From Alteraurantiacibacter aquimixticola (GTDB lineage: Bacteria; Pseudomonadota; Alphaproteobacteria; Sphingomonadales; Sphingomonadaceae), in the NCBI RefSeq assembly GCF_004965515.1, contig NZ_SSHH01000001.1, positions 995,280 to 1,059,279 of the forward strand: DNA of 64,000 bases, read 5' to 3'. The translations under genes were made by a program, and so were the position numbers. Every line of letters starts with the position of its first letter. Within the stretch, counting starts at the first letter, position 1. Positions 53,257 through 62,881 of this stretch are shown piece after piece. The notes beneath the pieces are model-generated. The model ran no database searches. It was not told the origin of the DNA and worked only from the letters and a program-made list of their open reading frames with translations.

Positions 53257-55347
53257 TCACCCGGCGAGCGCTGCGAGCAGCAGCAGGGCCACGATATTGG
53301 TGATCTTGATCATCGGGTTCACGGCCGGGCCAGCGGTGTCCTTGTAGGGATCGCCGACCGTATCGCCGGTCACTGCGGCCTTGTGGGCTTCACTGCCCTT
53401 GCCGCCGTGATTGCCGTCTTCGATATACTTCTTGGCATTGTCCCACGCGCCGCCACCGGCAGTCATGGACAGCGCGACGAAGAGGCCGCCGACGATCACG
53501 CCCAGCAGCAGCGCGCCGAGAGCGGCAAAGCCGTTCTCCTGCCCGCCGATCGCGGCGATCACGAAGTAGACGACCACGGGGGCCAGCACCGGCAGCAGCG
53601 AGGGGATGATCATCTCCTTGATCGCCGCCTTGGTGACGAGGTCCACCGTGCGCGCATAGTTGGGCTTGCTGGTGCCCGCCATGATGCCCGGATCGCCCGC
53701 GAACTGTTCGCGCACATCCTTCACCACATCGCCCGCAGCACGGCCCACGGCGGTCATGCCCATGGCTCCGAAGAGATAGGGCAGCAGCGCGCCGAGCAGC
53801 AGGCCGACGATGACGTAGGGGTTCTCGAGGCTGAAATCGACGGTCAGCGTCGGGAAGAACTCCGCCAGATCGGCCGTGTAGGCAGCGAACAGCACCAGTG
53901 CGGCAAGGCCAGCGGAACCGATGGCATAGCCCTTGGTCACCGCCTTGGTGGTGTTGCCCACAGCATCGAGCAGGTCGGTCTTCTCACGAACGGAGTCGTC
54001 CAGACCGGCCATTTCGGCAATGCCGCCGGCATTGTCCGTCACCGGGCCATAGGCGTCGAGCGCAACGACCATGCCCGCCATCGCCAGCATCGCGGTCGCG
54101 CCATAGGCGAGGCCGATCAGCCCGGCGAGCTGGTAGGCGCCGATGATCGCGGCGATAATCGCCAGGGTCGGCAGGGCGGTCGATTCAAGGCTGATGGCAA
54201 GGCCCTGGATCACATTGGTGCCGTGGCCCGTTTCCGAAGCCTTGGCGATCGAGCGGACCGGACGGAAGCCCGTGCCGGTGTAATACTCGGTGATCCAGAT
54301 GATGATGCCGGTCAGCGCCAGGCCGATGAGCGAGCAATAGAACAGGTGGCGTCCTGTAAACTCGGTGCCCGGAATGGTCGTGCCCGTGCCGATAGCGATA
54401 TCGGTCGCGAACCAGATCGCCGGAACGGAGAGCACTGCGGAAACAAGGAAGCCCTTGTACATCGCGCCCATCACATTCGTGCCGCCGCCAAGGCGGACGA
54501 AATAGGTGCCGATGATGCTGGTGACGATGCACACGCCGCCGATCAGCAGCGGCAGCGCCATCAGCGGGTTGAGCAGGTCGCCCGCGCCCTTCAGCAGCAG
54601 CGCGGTCAGCACCATGGTGGCGCCCACCGTCACGACATAGGTTTCGAACAGGTCGGCGGCCATGCCGGCGCAGTCGCCCACATTGTCACCGACATTGTCC
54701 GCGATCACGGCGGGGTTGCGGGGGTCGTCCTCGGGGATGCCCGCTTCCACCTTGCCGACGAGGTCGGCGCCGACGTCCGCGGCCTTGGTGAAGATACCGC
54801 CGCCCAGACGCGCGAAGATCGAGATCAGCGAGGCGCCGAAGGCGAGGCCGACAAGGCCGTCCACCACCGTGCGGTCCTCACCGCCAACCGAGTAGCCGGC
54901 AACGGCAGTCATGTACCAGTAGAACACCGCAATCGCGAGCAGGGCGAGGCCGGCCACGAGCATGCCGGTAATGGCACCGGCGCGGAAAGCCAGCGTCAGG
55001 CCTTCCTGCAGGCCCTTGCTGGCTGCCTGCGCCGTACGCACGTTCGAACGCACCGAGATGTTCATGCCGATGAAACCGGCAACACCCGACAGGATCGCGC
55101 CGATGACGAAGCCGATCGCCGGGATGGCGCCGAGGAACAGCGCGACCAGCACGGCCACCGCCACGCCGACGAAGGCGATGGTGGTGTACTGGCGGCGCAG
55201 ATAGGCCTGCGCGCCTTCCTCGATAGCTGCAGCGATTTCCTGCATCTTGGCGTTCCCGGCATCCGCGCCGAGAACCTGGCGGCTGGTGATGAAGCCGTAG
55301 ACTACGGCCAGCGCACCTAGAATTATTGAAACGATAACGAGGTCCAT
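53257..55347 (-). CDS. hppA: membrane-bound proton-translocating pyrophosphatase
   Basis: H+-pyrophosphatase of 696 residues, about 16 helices, coupling PPi hydrolysis to proton pumping across the inner membrane. The start [19 protein letters not shown] at 55347 matches the family. The PPi/Mg site is conserved: [40 protein letters not shown] and [13 protein letters not shown]. The motif GNTTKA carries Lys where K+-dependent enzymes have Ala, so this should be the K+-independent type. Single-gene unit with its own terminator. Confidence 0.97.
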   Translation of the reverse strand: MDLVIVSIILGALAVVYGFITSRQVLGADAGNAKMQEIAAAIEEGAQAYLRRQYTTIAFVGVAVAVLVALFLGAIPAIGFVIGAILSGVAGFIGMNISVRSNVRTAQAASKGLQEGLTLAFRAGAITGMLVAGLALLAIAVFYWYMTAVAGYSVGGEDRTVVDGLVGLAFGASLISIFARLGGGIFTKAADVGADLVGKVEAGIPEDDPRNPAVIADNVGDNVGDCAGMAADLFETYVVTVGATMVLTALLLKGAGDLLNPLMALPLLIGGVCIVTSIIGTYFVRLGGGTNVMGAMYKGFLVSAVLSVPAIWFATDIAIGTGTTIPGTEFTGRHLFYCSLIGLALTGIIIWITEYYTGTGFRPVRSIAKASETGHGTNVIQGLAISLESTALPTLAIIAAIIGAYQLAGLIGLAYGATAMLAMAGMVVALDAYGPVTDNAGGIAEMAGLDDSVREKTDLLDAVGNTTKAVTKGYAIGSAGLAALVLFAAYTADLAEFFPTLTVDFSLENPYVIVGLLLGALLPYLFGAMGMTAVGRAAGDVVKDVREQFAGDPGIMAGTSKPNYARTVDLVTKAAIKEMIIPSLLPVLAPVVVYFVIAAIGGQENGFAALGALLLGVIVGGLFVALSMTAGGGAWDNAKKYIEDGNHGGKGSEAHKAAVTGDTVGDPYKDTAGPAVNPMIKITNIVALLLLAALAG

Positions 55348-55470
55348 GACCCGTATCCCCCTCTCCAAATGAAAACGGCCCGGTTTGCCCGGGTCCGAGT
55401 TGAGGACAACAGGGCTATCGGTGGAGAGAAGGACTCGCAAGCTTAAAGGGGCGTTTTCCCCGGAAGCGGT

Positions 55471-56343
55471 CTAATTGTGACTGTAACCGAGGCCTTCGGA
55501 GTTGAGCAGCGGCTCGCCGTCTAGGAAGAGCGGGGCAAAGCCGCGCGGTTCTACTTGGCCGATATTCGTGGCGGGGACGGGCGGTTCTTCGCCTGCGGGG
55601 AGGGTGAAGAGCAGCTGGTAATCGTCACCCCAGGTCAGCGCCTCCATCCGCCGCTCCTCGGGTGCGGCGATGGGCGCGGATTTGCTGTCGATGGCGATGG
55701 AGACCCTGCTCGCCTCGGCCATGCGGAAGCTGTCGAGCAGCAATCCGTCGGACACGTCCATCATCGCGGTGACATGGGGCGCGAGCGCTTGCCCCTCGGT
55801 CAGCAGTGGCACGGGGTGCGAATAGGCGGTGTGGCCGCTCTCGCCGCGCTGGAGAGCCTCCAGGCCCATCATCGCGCCGCCAAGTTCGCCGGTCACCCAC
55901 AATGCATCGCCGACCTGCGCGCCGGTGCGGGAGGGGACGGGGACATGCGTGGCACGCCCGATGGCGGTGAGGCCGTGCGACTTGGGGCCTTTGCCCGACA
56001 CCGTATCGCCGCCCAGCAGAGGCACGTTGTAATGCCCCAGCACTTCGGCCAACCCCTTGGCAAAGGCATCGTCACCATTGCCCAGCATATGGCCGAGCAG
56101 AACGCCGATGGGCTCCGCACCCTTGGCGGCGAGGTCGGACAGGTTCACCGCGACCAGCTTCCAAGCGACGTCAGCCATGTCGGCACCGGGAGGGTAGTGC
56201 GTACCCTCGACCATCATGTCATGCGTGAGGACCAGCGTCTCGCCACCCAGTTCGAGCACGGCGCAATCGTCTTCGAAATTGCGCGCGGCGGGATGGGTCG
56301 CCAGCGCGCGCAGGGAGGAGATGAAGGCGGCCTCGCTGCTCAC
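55471..56343 (-). CDS. thiL: thiamine-monophosphate kinase
   Basis: ThiL of 290 residues, making thiamine diphosphate from thiamine monophosphate. It has the AIR-synthase-like fold with ATP/Mg motifs NFEDDCAVLE, THDMMVEGTHY, AAKGAEPIGVLL, GGDTVSG and MMDVSDGLLLDS. It overlaps nusB by four bases (ATGA) and closes the hisG-hisD-nusB-thiL operon. Confidence 0.95.
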   Translation of the reverse strand: MSSEAAFISSLRALATHPAARNFEDDCAVLELGGETLVLTHDMMVEGTHYPPGADMADVAWKLVAVNLSDLAAKGAEPIGVLLGHMLGNGDDAFAKGLAEVLGHYNVPLLGGDTVSGKGPKSHGLTAIGRATHVPVPSRTGAQVGDALWVTGELGGAMMGLEALQRGESGHTAYSHPVPLLTEGQALAPHVTAMMDVSDGLLLDSFRMAEASRVSIAIDSKSAPIAAPEERRMEALTWGDDYQLLFTLPAGEEPPVPATNIGQVEPRGFAPLFLDGEPLLNSEGLGYSHN

Positions 56344-56783
56344 CGCACCTCTTTCGCGATCGCGTCCAGCACGCCGTTCACGAATTTCGCCTCACGCGCG
56401 TCGAAGAAGGCGTGGGCGACATCGACATATTCGCTGATCGCCGCGCCCGTCGGCACATCGGCGCGGGCGAGCAGTTCATAGGTCCCGGAGCGCAGGATCT
56501 GCACCATGGTCTTGTCGAGCCGCGCCAGCGTCCAGCCTTCGGCGAGCTTGGCGGAGACGAGCGCGTCGATCTCCTCCTCGCGGGCGACCACGCCGCTCAC
56601 CACGTCGTCGAAGAAATCGACTTCGGCATCGGCCAGCGGTTCCTCGTCGATCACTTCGCCTAGGCGGTGCTGGTGGAACTCGTCGAGCAATTTCGCGAGC
56701 GCGGTCTTCTCCATATGGCGCTGGTAGAGCGCCTGCACGGCGGCGAGGCGTGCGGCGGAACGGGCGGTGGAACGGGTATTCAT
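56340..56783 (-). CDS. nusB: transcription antitermination protein NusB
   Basis: NusB of 147 residues, all-helical RNA-binding factor needed for rRNA antitermination with NusE (S10). N-terminal RSAARLAAVQALYQRHM and C-terminal ILRSGTYELLARADVPTGAA and FVNGVLDAIA are canonical. Coupled to hisD (four-base overlap) and thiL. Confidence 0.96.
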   Translation of the reverse strand: MNTRSTARSAARLAAVQALYQRHMEKTALAKLLDEFHQHRLGEVIDEEPLADAEVDFFDDVVSGVVAREEEIDALVSAKLAEGWTLARLDKTMVQILRSGTYELLARADVPTGAAISEYVDVAHAFFDAREAKFVNGVLDAIAKEVR

Positions 56784-58069
56784 TTGAGGCGCACCTGAAC
56801 GGATTTGGCGTGAGCGGGAAGGCCTTCCACCTCGGCCATGGCGACCGCTGCGGGGCCGATGGCGGCGATGGAAGCCTTGTCGAGAGCGATGAAGCTGGTG
56901 CGCTTCATGAAGTCGAGCACCGACAGCCCGCTGGAAAAGCGCGCGCGTCGGCCGGTGGGCAGCACGTGGTTGGGCCCGGCGACGTAATCGCCCACGGCCT
57001 CGGGCGTGTGACGGCCGAGGAACACGCTGCCCGCATGGCGCAGCTTCGCGAAGAAGGCTTCGGGATCGTCCACCGCCAGCTCGACATGTTCGGCGGCGAG
57101 GCGGTTGGCGAGGGCAACGCCTTGCTCAAGCAGGTCCTCGACCACGATAATCACGCCGTAATCGTCCCAACTGGCGCGAGCGGTGGTCTTGGTGGAGAGT
57201 TGGGCACAGGCGACGTCCACCGCATCCTCCACCTCGGCGGCGAAAACAGCATCGTCGGTGATCAGGATCGATTGCGAGGTCGGGTCGTGCTCGGCCTGGC
57301 TGAGCAGGTCGACGGCGATCCAGTCCGGGTCGGACTTCTTGTCGGAGATCACCAGGATCTCGCTCGGCCCGGCGACCATGTCGATGCCGACCACGCCGAA
57401 GAGCTGGCGCTTGGCTTCGGCGACGAAGGCATTGCCGGGGCCGGTGATCACGTCGACCCGCTCGATCGTGTCGGTGCCATAGGCGAGCGCGGCGACAGCC
57501 TGCGCCCCGCCGATGCGCCAGACCTCGTCCACGCCCGCCAGATGCGCGGCGGCGAGTACCAGCTCGTTCATCTGCCCACGCGGCGTGGGGGTAGTGACGA
57601 CAAGGCGTTCGACGCCCGCGACCTTGGCCGGAATGGCGTTCATCAGCAGGCTGGAGGGATAGGCCGCGCGTCCGCCGGGCACATAGAGCCCCGCCGCGTC
57701 CACCGCGGTCCAGCGCGCGCCGAGGCGCACCCCGGCATCGTCCGTATAGTCGCGATCGGCCGGAAGCTGCGCCTCGTGATAGGCGCGGATGCGGCTGGCA
57801 GCGAGTTCGAGTGCCGCGCGCAGATCAGGGGCGAGTGCGTCGAAAGCCGCCTTGCAAGCCTCCGCATCGATCCGCCAGCCGTCCTTGTCGAGATCGTGGT
57901 GGTCGTAGCGATCGGTCAGGCGGCTGAGCGCGGCATCGCCCTCTGCACGCACCTTGGCGATAATGTCGCGCACGACATGCGCCACGTCCTCGTCGCTCTC
58001 GCGCCGGTCGTCGACGATGCGGGCGAAGCGCCGCTCGAAATCGGGATCGGTGGTCTTCAGCCAGTCCAT
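56780..58069 (-). CDS. hisD: histidinol dehydrogenase
   Basis: HisD of 429 residues, oxidising L-histidinol to L-histidine in two NAD-dependent steps with zinc. Motifs: YVPGGRAAYPSSLLMNAIPA, AAHLAGVDEVWRIGGAQAVA, VDVITGPGNAFVAEAKRQL, MVAGPSEILV and DYVAGPNHVLPTGRRARF. It overlaps hisG by one base and nusB by four. Confidence 0.97.
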   Translation of the reverse strand: MDWLKTTDPDFERRFARIVDDRRESDEDVAHVVRDIIAKVRAEGDAALSRLTDRYDHHDLDKDGWRIDAEACKAAFDALAPDLRAALELAASRIRAYHEAQLPADRDYTDDAGVRLGARWTAVDAAGLYVPGGRAAYPSSLLMNAIPAKVAGVERLVVTTPTPRGQMNELVLAAAHLAGVDEVWRIGGAQAVAALAYGTDTIERVDVITGPGNAFVAEAKRQLFGVVGIDMVAGPSEILVISDKKSDPDWIAVDLLSQAEHDPTSQSILITDDAVFAAEVEDAVDVACAQLSTKTTARASWDDYGVIIVVEDLLEQGVALANRLAAEHVELAVDDPEAFFAKLRHAGSVFLGRHTPEAVGDYVAGPNHVLPTGRRARFSSGLSVLDFMKRTSFIALDKASIAAIGPAAVAMAEVEGLPAHAKSVQVRLK

Positions 58070-58737
58070 CAGGCGGCGTCCTTAACCGCATTGGCACGGA
58101 ACCGCTCAACCAGCGCGGCAACGCGCGGATCGGTCTTCAGCGCCACGCGATTGACGATCAGGCGGGCGGAAATGTCCATGATCCGCTCCTTTTCGACCAG
58201 CCCGTTCTGCTGCAGCGTGCGGCCGGTCGAGACGAGATCGACGATACGGCCGGCAAGGCCCAGCGAAGGCGCAAGCTCCATCGCGCCGTTCAGCTTCACG
58301 CATTCGGCCTGCACGCCCTGCCGTTCGAAATGGCGGCTGGTGATGTTCGGATATTTGGTCGCGACGCGCAAATGGCTGGCATTGCCGAGCGGCGCGGGAT
58401 TGCCCTCGGCCGGTTCTGCCACCGACAGGCGGCAATGGCCGATGTCGAGGTCTACGGGCGCGTAGAGCTCCGAATAATTGAATTCCTCGATCACGTCGGA
58501 GCCGACAATACCCACCTGCGCCGCGCCGAAAGCAACGAAGGTTGCGACGTCGAAAGCGCGCACGCGGATGATGCGCATGTCCGCAGCCTCGCAAGCGAAG
58601 GAAAGCGAGCGGTCGGCCTTGTCGTGGAATGCGCTTTCCGGCACGACGCCGGCACGCGCCATCACGGGCAGCGCTTCATCGAGGATGCGCCCCTTGGGCA
58701 CGGCAAAGGTCAGCAGGCGGTTTGCAGTCTCGCTCAT
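58069..58737 (-). CDS. hisG: ATP phosphoribosyltransferase, short form
   Basis: HisG of 222 residues, catalysing the first committed step of histidine synthesis. Typical motifs are [43 protein letters not shown] and the PRPP loop [20 protein letters not shown]. At this length it lacks the C-terminal regulatory domain, so it should need HisZ; no hisZ is present in this window. First gene of the hisG-hisD-nusB-thiL operon. Confidence 0.95.
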   Translation of the reverse strand: MSETANRLLTFAVPKGRILDEALPVMARAGVVPESAFHDKADRSLSFACEAADMRIIRVRAFDVATFVAFGAAQVGIVGSDVIEEFNYSELYAPVDLDIGHCRLSVAEPAEGNPAPLGNASHLRVATKYPNITSRHFERQGVQAECVKLNGAMELAPSLGLAGRIVDLVSTGRTLQQNGLVEKERIMDISARLIVNRVALKTDPRVAALVERFRANAVKDAA

Positions 58738-58809
58738 AGGCGCGGCAGATAGGCGCGGAGGACGGAAAGGGCAACTTCATTGGCAGCGAAAGATGATCGG
58801 GTGGGGGCG

Positions 58810-59868
58810 ATGGATATTCCCAGCGTGGCGGAGGCGCTTGAGTGGCATGCCGACCATGCGGATCGCGCCGATGCGCCGATCACCGCGCGGGTGATCCGCG
58901 CGCTGGTCGCGGTGATGGCAGGCGAGACGGCTACTGCGCGGCGGCTCAACGGCTGGGCGGGGCAGGCGATCGAGGATGCGCTGGCGCTGCGCGTCGCGGC
59001 GGGCATCCATGCGCTGCACCTGTCGGGCGAGGAGAAGCGGCTAGAGCCGGTCTATACCGGCCTCGTCACCGACCAGGGGCAGGTGGACGCCATCGTGGTG
59101 GAAGCGGTGGAAACCTTCGATCACAAGCTGCTGCCATGGTTCGATGGACCGCCGCAGACGAACGAGGCGGGGCGCTCCTCCAGCGTGATGGCGGCGCTGC
59201 TGTGGCTTTCCGAACGACTGGGGCCGAAATTCGAGCTTACCGAGATCGGCGCGTCGGCGGGGATCAACACGATGATGGGCCGCTATCATTACAACCTTGG
59301 CGGCACCAAGGCGGGGCCGAGCCTGTCCAGCATGCAGCTGCGGCCCGAATGGCGCGGCCCTCCGCCACCGCAGGCCGATGTCGAGATCACCGATATCGCC
59401 GGTTGCGACATTGCCCCGGTCGATTTGACCGATGAGCGGCAGGCGCAGCGGCTCAAGGCCTATATCTGGGCCGATGCGCAGGAACGCATGGCGCGCATGG
59501 ATGCCGCGATCGCGATGGCGACGAAGATGCCGCCCGAGCTGGTGCGCAGGGACGCCGGCGAGTTTGTCCGCCAGCGGCTCGCGCGCCCGCAGGAGAGCGG
59601 TGTCACCCGCGTGCTGTTCCACACGATCATGTGGCAATACCTGCCCGCCGAGACGCGCGCCGACATCACCACGATGATGGACGAGGCGGGCGCTGCGGCA
59701 ACGCCGGACAAGCCGCTCGCCTGGGTGCGGCTGGAGACCAATCGCGAAACCTTCCGCCATGAGCTGAAGGTGAAATACTGGCCCATGAACGAAGCGGGCG
59801 GCGAGGAGGTGGTGCAACTCGCCGAAGCGCATCCCCACGGTGCATGGGTGGAGTGGCTGGCGGGCTAG
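58810..59868 (+). CDS. DUF2332 family protein
   Basis: DUF2332 protein of 352 residues from ATG 58810 (GGTGG five bases upstream); a TTG at 58780 would add 10 residues. Recognisable conserved parts are ELTEIGASAGINTMMGRYHY and VLFHTIMWQYLPAE. The EIGASAGIN stretch resembles an S-adenosylmethionine-binding loop, but the family has no established function. Divergent from hisG with a short gap; followed by the second copy of the structured repeat. Confidence 0.85.
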   Translation: MDIPSVAEALEWHADHADRADAPITARVIRALVAVMAGETATARRLNGWAGQAIEDALALRVAAGIHALHLSGEEKRLEPVYTGLVTDQGQVDAIVVEAVETFDHKLLPWFDGPPQTNEAGRSSSVMAALLWLSERLGPKFELTEIGASAGINTMMGRYHYNLGGTKAGPSLSSMQLRPEWRGPPPPQADVEITDIAGCDIAPVDLTDERQAQRLKAYIWADAQERMARMDAAIAMATKMPPELVRRDAGEFVRQRLARPQESGVTRVLFHTIMWQYLPAETRADITTMMDEAGAAATPDKPLAWVRLETNRETFRHELKVKYWPMNEAGGEEVVQLAEAHPHGAWVEWLAG

Positions 59869-59875
59869 GCTGTCA

Positions 59876-60026
59876 AACGGTCGCTAGCGACCGCAAGGCC
59901 AACCGGCCGCCCCCTTCGGCTGGCTGTTTGCAGCAGCCGCTCACAATAAACTGCGTTGCCCCGCACCCTGAGCTTGTCGAAGGGGGAGGGAATAGCGCCG
60001 AGGACGTGCGCCCGGATGGGCGCACG
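59876..60026. repeat. structured repeat, copy 2 (convergent intergenic region)
   Basis: Hairpins in order: CGGTCGC-TA-GCGACCG (59878-59893), GGCC-AACC-GGCC (59897-59908), the conserved core CCCCCTTCGGCTGGCTG with GGCTGT-TTGCA-GCAGCC (59922-59938), ATAAACTGCG, CCCTGAGCTTGTCGAAGGG, and CGTGCGCCC-GGAT-GGGCGCACG (60005-60026). It corresponds to 21231-21437, with stem changes that keep base pairing. It lies between the convergent DUF2332 and FKBP genes and probably ends both transcripts. Confidence 0.7.
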
Positions 60027-60042
60027 CAATCAAACGTCAGAC

Positions 60043-60537
60043 TCAACCCGGCGGCACCATGATATCGATCAGCTCGATCTCGAAGAACAGCGTCGCCGCA
60101 GGAGGGATCGGGCCGGCGCCGCGCGGGCCGTAGCCCATCTCGGCAGGCACCATGATCTCCGCCGTGTCGCCCACGCCCATATAGGGAATGGCGACCTGCC
60201 ATGCGGGCACGAGGCGGGCGAGCGGGAAGGTGGCCGGATCGCCGCCGCGGCTGGAATCGAACTCCTCGCCATTGGTCAGCTTGCCGGTGTAATGCACGGT
60301 CACGATATCGCGCACGGTCGGCGCGGGGCCGGTGCCGTCGCCGCCGGTGCGGCGGAACTTCACCCCGCCTTCAAGCGTGCTCCAGCCGTCTGCGGGAGTG
60401 AGTGCGGCAAGCGCGGCCTGCTGCTGGTTGAACCATTCGGATGACTGGGCGATATCAAAAGCCTCCTCATCTTGGGCATTGGCGGGAAGGGCGAGGGTCA
60501 GGGCGGCCATGGCGGCGATTAGCGTGGCGTGTTTCAT
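60043..60537 (-). CDS. FKBP-type peptidyl-prolyl isomerase
   Basis: Exported FKBP isomerase of 164 residues with a signal peptide ending near LPANA. The FKBP domain covers roughly residues 65-160 (DIVTVHYTGKLTNGEEFDSS, LARLVPAWQVAIPYMGVGDT, PAEMGYGPRGAGPIPP, TLFFEIELIDI). It helps fold periplasmic or outer-membrane proteins, of which this genome has many. Confidence 0.95.
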   Translation of the reverse strand: MKHATLIAAMAALTLALPANAQDEEAFDIAQSSEWFNQQQAALAALTPADGWSTLEGGVKFRRTGGDGTGPAPTVRDIVTVHYTGKLTNGEEFDSSRGGDPATFPLARLVPAWQVAIPYMGVGDTAEIMVPAEMGYGPRGAGPIPPAATLFFEIELIDIMVPPG

Positions 60538-60650
60538 AGGGCGGAGCGTCTAACCGGCATGGGGCGGGACGTCACCCCCTTTTGCCGGGTGGAAACGTGC
60601 TGCAAATGCCCTATTCTCCACCAAGACATTCGCGACGATGGAGTACCCTC

Positions 60651-61262
60651 ATGTCCCTGCCAGCCCGTTCTTCGATCATCCTTGCCTCGCTTGCCCTTGC
60701 GGCCTGTTCGCAAGCACCTGCGGAGGAAGCGCCGCTGGCCGGCGACTGGGTGCTGGCCGGGGACGAATCCAACCTCGCCTTCGTCACCGTGAAGGCGGGG
60801 CAGGTGGCGGAGGCGCATCGCTTCGATGGCCTGACCGGTTCGGTTTCCGCCGATGGCAGCGCCACGCTCACCATCGACCTCGCCAGCGTACAGACCAATA
60901 TCGACGTGCGCGACGAGCGGATGCGCGATTTCCTCTTCGACGTGGCGGAATTCCCGGCCGCGACGGTCACCACCTCGCTCGACCCGGCCGCTTTCGCGGC
61001 GCTCAAGACCGGGGACAGCCTGATCCAGCCGGTTACCGCCACGCTCGATCTGCATGGCGCCAGCGGCGAGATCGCGACCGAGCTTGCCGTGACGCGCGTG
61101 GACGAAGGCAAGGTGAAGGTTGCGACGATCGCCCCGATCATCGTCGGCGCCGACGCTTTCGACCTCGCCGAGGGCGTGGAGGAATTGCGCGGGCTGGCCG
61201 GGCTCGATTCGATCACCGGGCAGGTGCCGGTGACCTTCTCCCTCACCTTCGAACAGCAATAG
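60651..61262 (+). CDS. YceI family lipoprotein
   Basis: YceI-family protein of 203 residues with a lipoprotein signal (ASLALAACSQ, Cys19). The ATG at 60651 follows GGAGTACCCTC. The lipocalin-like beta-barrel usually binds isoprenoid quinones or similar lipids; WVLAGDESNLAFVTVKAG and RDERMRDFLFDVAEFP are the typical conserved parts. The ligand is not known. Confidence 0.93.
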   Translation: MSLPARSSIILASLALAACSQAPAEEAPLAGDWVLAGDESNLAFVTVKAGQVAEAHRFDGLTGSVSADGSATLTIDLASVQTNIDVRDERMRDFLFDVAEFPAATVTTSLDPAAFAALKTGDSLIQPVTATLDLHGASGEIATELAVTRVDEGKVKVATIAPIIVGADAFDLAEGVEELRGLAGLDSITGQVPVTFSLTFEQQ

Positions 61263-61277
61263 GTTTCGCGCCCCCGA

Positions 61278-62162
61278 TCAGGGGTAGCTGACGGTCTTGG
61301 GCTTGTCGGGCAGGGGGATGAATTCCTCCGTGTCGCCCGGCACCTTGGGGAAGCGGCCTGCGCGCCAGTCTTCCTTCGCCTGCTCGATCCGGTCGCGGTC
61401 GGAGCTGACGAAGTTCCACCAGACATGGCGGCGGGTGGGGAAGGCTTCGCCGCCCATCAGCATGGCCTTGCCGCCATGTTCGCTGGTCAGCATCATCACC
61501 TCGCCGGGCTTCAGGACATAGAGCGTGTAGGGCTGCAATTCCTCGCCGGAGAGCGAGCCGTCGCCGCCCACCAGCATGACCGCGCGCTCGTCCGCGCTGG
61601 CATCGATCGGGATCATCCCGCCTGCTTCCAGATTGATCTCGGCATAGATCGTCTGTGCATGGCAGGTAGTCTCGGCCCGGCTACCCCATAGCTCGCCCAT
61701 GATGACGGTGGCGGTGGCGCCCGCATCCTCGACCACCGGCAAGTCGCTCACCGCTTCGAAGGCGGGGTCGATCTCCTCCTTGCCGTCGGGCAAAGCGAGC
61801 CAGGTCTGCATGCCGTACATGGCAGGGCCTGCGTCACGTTCCGATTGCGGCGAGCGTTCGGAATGGACGATGCCCTTTCCGGCGGTCATCAAATTCACCG
61901 TACCCGGCCGGATGGTGGAGAAAGTGCCGAGGCTGTCGCGATGGTCGATCGCCCCCTCGAACAGCCATGTGACGGTGGCGAGGTTGATATGCGGGTGCGG
62001 GCGCACATCCATGCCTTCGCCGCTTTCGAGCCGCGCGGGGCCGAACTGGTCGATGAAGACGAAGGGGCCGACCATGCGGCAATCGCGGCTGGGCACCGCG
62101 CGACGGACGGAAAAGCCGCCCAGATCATGCGTGGTGGGGGAAACAGTCTGCATGATGGCCAT
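61278..62162 (-). CDS. pirin family protein
   Basis: Pirin, a bicupin of 294 residues. The metal-binding part is RPHPHINLATVTWLFEG with later IVHSERSP (His and Glu ligands). Bacterial pirins act as quercetin dioxygenases or regulate enzymes such as pyruvate dehydrogenase; which applies here is unknown. Two in-frame starts (62162 and 62153) are possible. Twelve bases follow the GST gene, likely one operon with it and bolA. Confidence 0.93.
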   Translation of the reverse strand: MAIMQTVSPTTHDLGGFSVRRAVPSRDCRMVGPFVFIDQFGPARLESGEGMDVRPHPHINLATVTWLFEGAIDHRDSLGTFSTIRPGTVNLMTAGKGIVHSERSPQSERDAGPAMYGMQTWLALPDGKEEIDPAFEAVSDLPVVEDAGATATVIMGELWGSRAETTCHAQTIYAEINLEAGGMIPIDASADERAVMLVGGDGSLSGEELQPYTLYVLKPGEVMMLTSEHGGKAMLMGGEAFPTRRHVWWNFVSSDRDRIEQAKEDWRAGRFPKVPGDTEEFIPLPDKPKTVSYP

Positions 62163-62173
62163 GGCGCGCGCTC

Positions 62174-62881
62174 CTATGCCTGGTCCAGCTCCTCATAGTG
62201 CCGGAATATGCCGTTTTCATTGAATTCCAGCCGCCGCTCGGATGCGAGATAGGCGGCCACACCCTCGATATCGGGTATTGTGCCTTGCAACGCCTCAAGG
62301 TTCGGAAAGCTCCCCTGAAGATGGGCCATCAAATTGGGGAAGGCGTAATCGAGGCCCTCCAACAGCTGGAACAGGCTGGTGTCGACATGGCTCCACTGCT
62401 CGCCCAGCATGAAGGGGCCGCCATTGCCGGCCAGCGCATTGTCGAAATGAATGAGGTATTTGGGCAGGCGGTTCTCGCGGAAGTCATGCGCCTTTTCGAA
62501 GGCGGCATCCATCTGGTCGGCATAATACAGGCCGGGCGCGATCGGGTGGTGGGTGGCGTGTACCTCCTCCACCAGATCGGAGATATCCATCTGCAGCTGC
62601 ATCAGCTTCAAATCGGTGGCGAGATCGCCCGAGCCGAGCCCTTCGCGGTCCGACAGGTAGAGCAGGATCAGCGCTGTCTGGCCGATCACCACATCGCCAT
62701 CGATGAGATAGGGCGGGGCAAAGGGGCGCATGCCTTGCCGCGCGTGCAGGTCCTCCACCAGCGCATCGGCACCCTGTTCACGCGCGACATCATCGTAATC
62801 GAGCTCGGCCGCTTCCAGGAACAGACGCACGAATTCGCCGCGGCCCGGAATCTCGGGCCAGTACCAGAGCTGGTAGCTCAC
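62174..62881 (-). CDS. glutathione S-transferase
   Basis: GST-like protein of 235 residues, starting at GTG 62881 (MSYQLWYWPEIPGRGEFVRL). The thioredoxin-like N-terminal domain has PPYLIDGDVVIGQTALILLY at the glutathione site, followed by an all-helical C-terminal domain. The GTG overlaps the bolA stop (GTGA), giving a bolA-GST-pirin unit. The YxxxGRGE N-terminus resembles sigma/alpha-type GSTs. Confidence 0.92.
   Translation of the reverse strand: MSYQLWYWPEIPGRGEFVRLFLEAAELDYDDVAREQGADALVEDLHARQGMRPFAPPYLIDGDVVIGQTALILLYLSDREGLGSGDLATDLKLMQLQMDISDLVEEVHATHHPIAPGLYYADQMDAAFEKAHDFRENRLPKYLIHFDNALAGNGGPFMLGEQWSHVDTSLFQLLEGLDYAFPNLMAHLQGSFPNLEALQGTIPDIEGVAAYLASERRLEFNENGIFRHYEELDQA

Noticed and set aside
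53239-55320. Plus-strand frame of 693 codons opposite hppA, rich in His, Arg and Asp
   Set aside because: Composition is that of the antisense of a membrane protein and no motif is present; hppA on the minus strand is certain.
59968-59987. CCCTGAGCTTGTCGAAGGG as a separate regulatory site
   Set aside because: This sequence is a common dispersed repeat unit in many bacteria; it is treated as part of the second structured repeat.
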